Source of the DNA: Gemmata massiliana
Lineage (GTDB): Bacteria > Planctomycetota > Planctomycetia > Gemmatales > Gemmataceae
Assembly (NCBI RefSeq): GCF_901538265.1
Contig: NZ_LR593886.1
Coordinates: 9,321,738 to 9,385,737 of the forward strand
DNA length: 64,000 nucleotides
Direction of reading: 5' to 3'
The position numbers and the translations under genes are program-made. Shown here piece by piece: positions 61,594 through 64,000 of the stretch (within the stretch, counting starts at the first letter, position 1; the number at the start of each line of letters is the position of its first letter). A model generated the notes under the pieces. That model saw only the letters and a list, made by a program, of their open reading frames with translations, ran no database searches and was not told where the DNA came from.

Positions 61594-62817
61594 ATGACGT
61601 CCGATGACGACGACTTCCGGATCGGCGTGCCGGGTTTGGGGCGCGCGGCCGTGGCGCCGGCCCTTTCTCCCCCTCCCGCGGTCCGTCAGGAAGCGGACGC
61701 AGCGGCCCCGGAACTGCGCCCGGGCGAAACAGAACTCGGCCGCCCGCCGCAAGTCCCATCCGACCTCGCGCCGCTCTCAACACACGACCTCGCCGCGCTG
61801 AAATTACTCGACGACGAACAGGCCGCACGTGACATCGCGGAAGCCGAACTGCTCCTCGCCTCCGACCCGACCGGTCTCGGGTGGCTGGGCTGGTTCGGGT
61901 CGCCGCTCGCGTTCGCGTTCATGCTCGGGATGACCGGCGTGATCGGGATCTTCCTGTTCAACCAGACCGCGTCGCTGCTCCAGGCACTCGCGGCCCAGCC
62001 GGAATGGGCGCAGTACGTCGGGTACAGCGGTCTCGGGCTGTTCGGCGCGTGCGTGCTGTATTCGTTTGTTCGGTTGATGGTACTGTACGTTCGGCTCCGC
62101 GAGAACCGCCAACTGCGCGTGAAGGGCATCAAAGAACTCTCGAACCGCACGCGGCTCCGGTGGCTCGCCGCGGCCAAGTCCACGGAAGCACGAAATCAGA
62201 TCGAGATGTACCTCCGAACGTACCCAATTGATTCTGAAAAAGATCGCCGCGCACTCGCGAAACTCGGCATCACGGACGAAGCGATCGCTCGATTGAAGGC
62301 CGTGCGGTTAGAACTGCTTGATCACGACCGGTTCGCGACGACGGAGCAGTGGTTCGCGCGGTTCCGGGATGCGTTCCAGAGCGTCATCGACGAAGCCGCG
62401 GATGCGCGCACGAAATACTGGGCGAGCCGCATTTGGGTAGTAACGGCCGTAGCCCCGAACACGGTCATCGATTCGGGCGCGACCCTGTTCTACACGTTCT
62501 CGATGCTCTCGGACCTGTGCCAGCTTTACAACCTGCGCGCCGGGCGCGCGGGCACCGCGGTGCTGATGGGGCGCACGTTCTTCAATGCGTATCTGGCGGG
62601 CCAGGGGACCGAGTGGGAGAAGCTCGCGGAAGACCAGTACGACCAACTGTTCAACGAAGCGATGAACGCGGTCGGCGTGGGTGTGAGTGCGAACGTGGTC
62701 GGGAAGATTGTGGGTAAGGTCGGCGCGAAGGTGACGACGGGTTACCTGAACCGCGTGCTGCTCATCCGCCTCGGCCGCTACGCGACGCGGCTCCTGCGCC
62801 CAGTGACGAAGGATTAA
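61594..62817 (+). CDS. DUF697/YcjF-like membrane protein
   Basis: Encodes 407 residues. A disordered Pro/Ala-rich N-terminus (about 1-65) precedes two membrane helices, SPLAFAFMLGMTGVIGIFLF and YVGYSGLGLFGACVLYSFVR. A helical region then includes LRENRQLRVKGIKELSNR. The C-terminal DUF697 block is VVTAVAPNTVIDSGATLFYT then FSMLSDLCQLYNLRAGRAGT. This is the architecture of YcjF (TIGR01620). YcjF often sits beside the GTPase-like YcjX, but no ycjX gene is in the window. GGAGGG precedes the ATG. Confidence 0.87.
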   Translation: MTSDDDDFRIGVPGLGRAAVAPALSPPPAVRQEADAAAPELRPGETELGRPPQVPSDLAPLSTHDLAALKLLDDEQAARDIAEAELLLASDPTGLGWLGWFGSPLAFAFMLGMTGVIGIFLFNQTASLLQALAAQPEWAQYVGYSGLGLFGACVLYSFVRLMVLYVRLRENRQLRVKGIKELSNRTRLRWLAAAKSTEARNQIEMYLRTYPIDSEKDRRALAKLGITDEAIARLKAVRLELLDHDRFATTEQWFARFRDAFQSVIDEAADARTKYWASRIWVVTAVAPNTVIDSGATLFYTFSMLSDLCQLYNLRAGRAGTAVLMGRTFFNAYLAGQGTEWEKLAEDQYDQLFNEAMNAVGVGVSANVVGKIVGKVGAKVTTGYLNRVLLIRLGRYATRLLRPVTKD

Positions 62818-62864
62818 CACAAGCAGCGTGGTACAATGCGGGCTGACCCGATCCGGAGCGCACC

Positions 62865-64000
62865 GTGTACCTGAAGAAGATCCGCCTCCAAAACATCAAG
62901 TGTTTCGAGGATGTGACCCTGGAGTTCCCGCACACAGACGGGGACTACAGCGGGTGGAATGTCATTTTGGGAGAAAACGGGCTGGGGAAAAGTAGCATCG
63001 CTCGCGCGATTGCGGAACTGGTGATGGAATTTCACGCCTCCAGTTGGCTTTACGATGACGATTGGGTGAGCGCGTCCGCTGAGGAAGGAGAAATTATTGT
63101 TTGGTTCATCGAAACCACGTTCGATGATCCCGAACTCCGGGGCGGTGGTTCCGAGCGCGGACCAACGGCTGGAACAGATGTAAGCAAAAGCCTAACTCTT
63201 AAGGCGGAAATTGAACGTCGTAAACTAGAATGGGATTTGCCCACACGTCGCCCGAAGAAAATCAACACGCCGGGGTGGTTACGGGCCATTTCGTCGCCTG
63301 GAATGGCACTCACAAGCATTTCCGTTGAAGCCCTACCAACTTCCGTTTACTACGGTCCTCAGCGACGGGGCCGGAATCTCGGAGCCGATTGTTTGGTTGA
63401 AAGCGACTTATGCTCGCTCACTTGACAAGAAGGTCGCCGGCAGCGACGCACTGCGAGAAGCGCTCCCACTTTTTGAGAGAGTCGTCAATCAGTTGCTTCC
63501 GCAGGGTGTTCGACTCAAAGACATCTCTACGGAGAAAGTTCTCTTCGAGACGGCCGAAGGCGTAGAACTCGAAGCCATTCAGTTGAGTGACGGGTTCCGC
63601 AGCTTTCTCGCTCTCGTGCTCGATCTGCTCATGCACGTTTACAACGCGACGTCTCGCTTCCTCGATTACGTCACCGAGGATAAAAAAACTAGCGCCATCA
63701 GCATCTTGGCCGAAGGTATCGTGTTGATCGACGAGGTCGATGCGCACCTGCACCCGAACTGGCAACGGGAACTCGGTGAGCGGTTGCGGCAAGTGTTCCC
63801 CAAGATTCAGTTCATTGTGACGACGCACAGCCCGTTTATCACACAGGAAGCGACAGACGGCGGGCTGTTCGTGCTACGGCGGAACGAAAAGGGAACTGTT
63901 GACGTTGAACCATTCCCCGAGTCCGTTCGTGGATGGACCGCGACTCAGATTCTGACCAGCCCACTGTTCGGGTTGCACAGCACGCGCTCGGTCGAGATGG
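62865..64000 (+). pseudogene. AAA (OLD/SMC-like) ATPase, frameshifted and cut by window edge
   Basis: The first part (62865-63425, 186 residues) opens MYLKKIRLQNIKCFEDVTLE with Walker A GENGLGKSS and reaches SVYYGPQRRG. That frame stops at 63423. From about 63365 the +1 frame continues the same protein to the window end: IVWLKATYARSLDKKV, QLSDGFRSFLALVLDLLMHV (signature-like), GIVLIDEVDAHLHPNWQREL (Walker B) and IQFIVTTHSPFITQEA. Related ATPases have about 30 residues between YGP-R-R and the WL segment, so a small deletion plus frameshift is likely. The 3' end lies outside the window. Such ATPases occur in defence systems (Septu, OLD, retron types) but also elsewhere. Confidence 0.75.

Overview
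The window looks like chromosome from a planctomycete of the Gemmata group (Gemmataceae). It is GC-rich. It carries several protein families that are largely or wholly planctomycetal: a TIGR03000 domain protein (35148-35789), a TIGR03067 protein (49335-49874), a DUF1559 pseudopilin-like protein (46131-47096), an FG-GAP protein with the N-terminal LEALEAREVPA surface motif (54360-56180), and two members of a family ending in HVRGCWVVDLxLGK (11991-12620 and 59700-60494). The rRNA genes are also of planctomycete type. These assignments come from recognising motifs by eye; no database search was possible.

Layout. 1-1400 holds very small accessory genes: two coupled ones on the plus strand, then a four-gene minus-strand cluster that includes two helix-turn-helix-like proteins, one of only 49 residues. 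1466-3660 is a graveyard of broken transposases (IS256-, IS701- and IS3-like). 3705-9248 is an rRNA locus on the minus strand in the unusual order 23S-5S-16S, with processing stems around 23S and 16S, a boxA-like element before each, a promoter candidate upstream of 23S and a terminator after 16S. 10014-23100 is a mostly housekeeping run: xylose isomerase, a rhodanese, a PQQ-type propeller, a double GNAT, a thioredoxin-fold protein, TrmL, FtsK, a VOC protein, VanZ, and the protein-arginine kinase McsB behind two McsA-like adaptors.

23586-40156 contains a large unknown membrane protein, a Tat lipoprotein with an FlgI-like domain plus HEAT repeats, SMC (with a repeat-derived insertion in the hinge), an AsmA-like protein, aminofutalosine synthase MqnE and an atypical IleRS. 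40488-49874 holds a vWA protein, an exported methyltransferase, a Cys-rich secreted protein, the DUF1559 protein and an ECF sigma/anti-sigma cassette. 49922-62817 has a short SecA-like ATPase whose DEAD-box Asp is Gly, a structured non-coding stretch upstream of it, a DUF2203 protein, a PRC-barrel protein, the FG-GAP protein, a phosphodiesterase, an exported TIM-barrel protein, a YciI/DUF6580 pair and a DUF697 protein. The window ends inside a frameshifted AAA ATPase.

Most genes sit alone or in pairs, as is usual for planctomycetes. Real coupling is seen at mcsA-mcsA-mcsB-vanZ (GTGA overlap), the sigma/anti-sigma/48703 cassette, DUF6580-YciI (GTGA overlap), 36551-35916, and 20-277/274-411. 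Several unrelated families of hairpin-forming dispersed repeats fill intergenic gaps, and one family has entered two reading frames. I found no tRNA genes, CRISPR array, complete insertion sequence or recognisable complete defence system.
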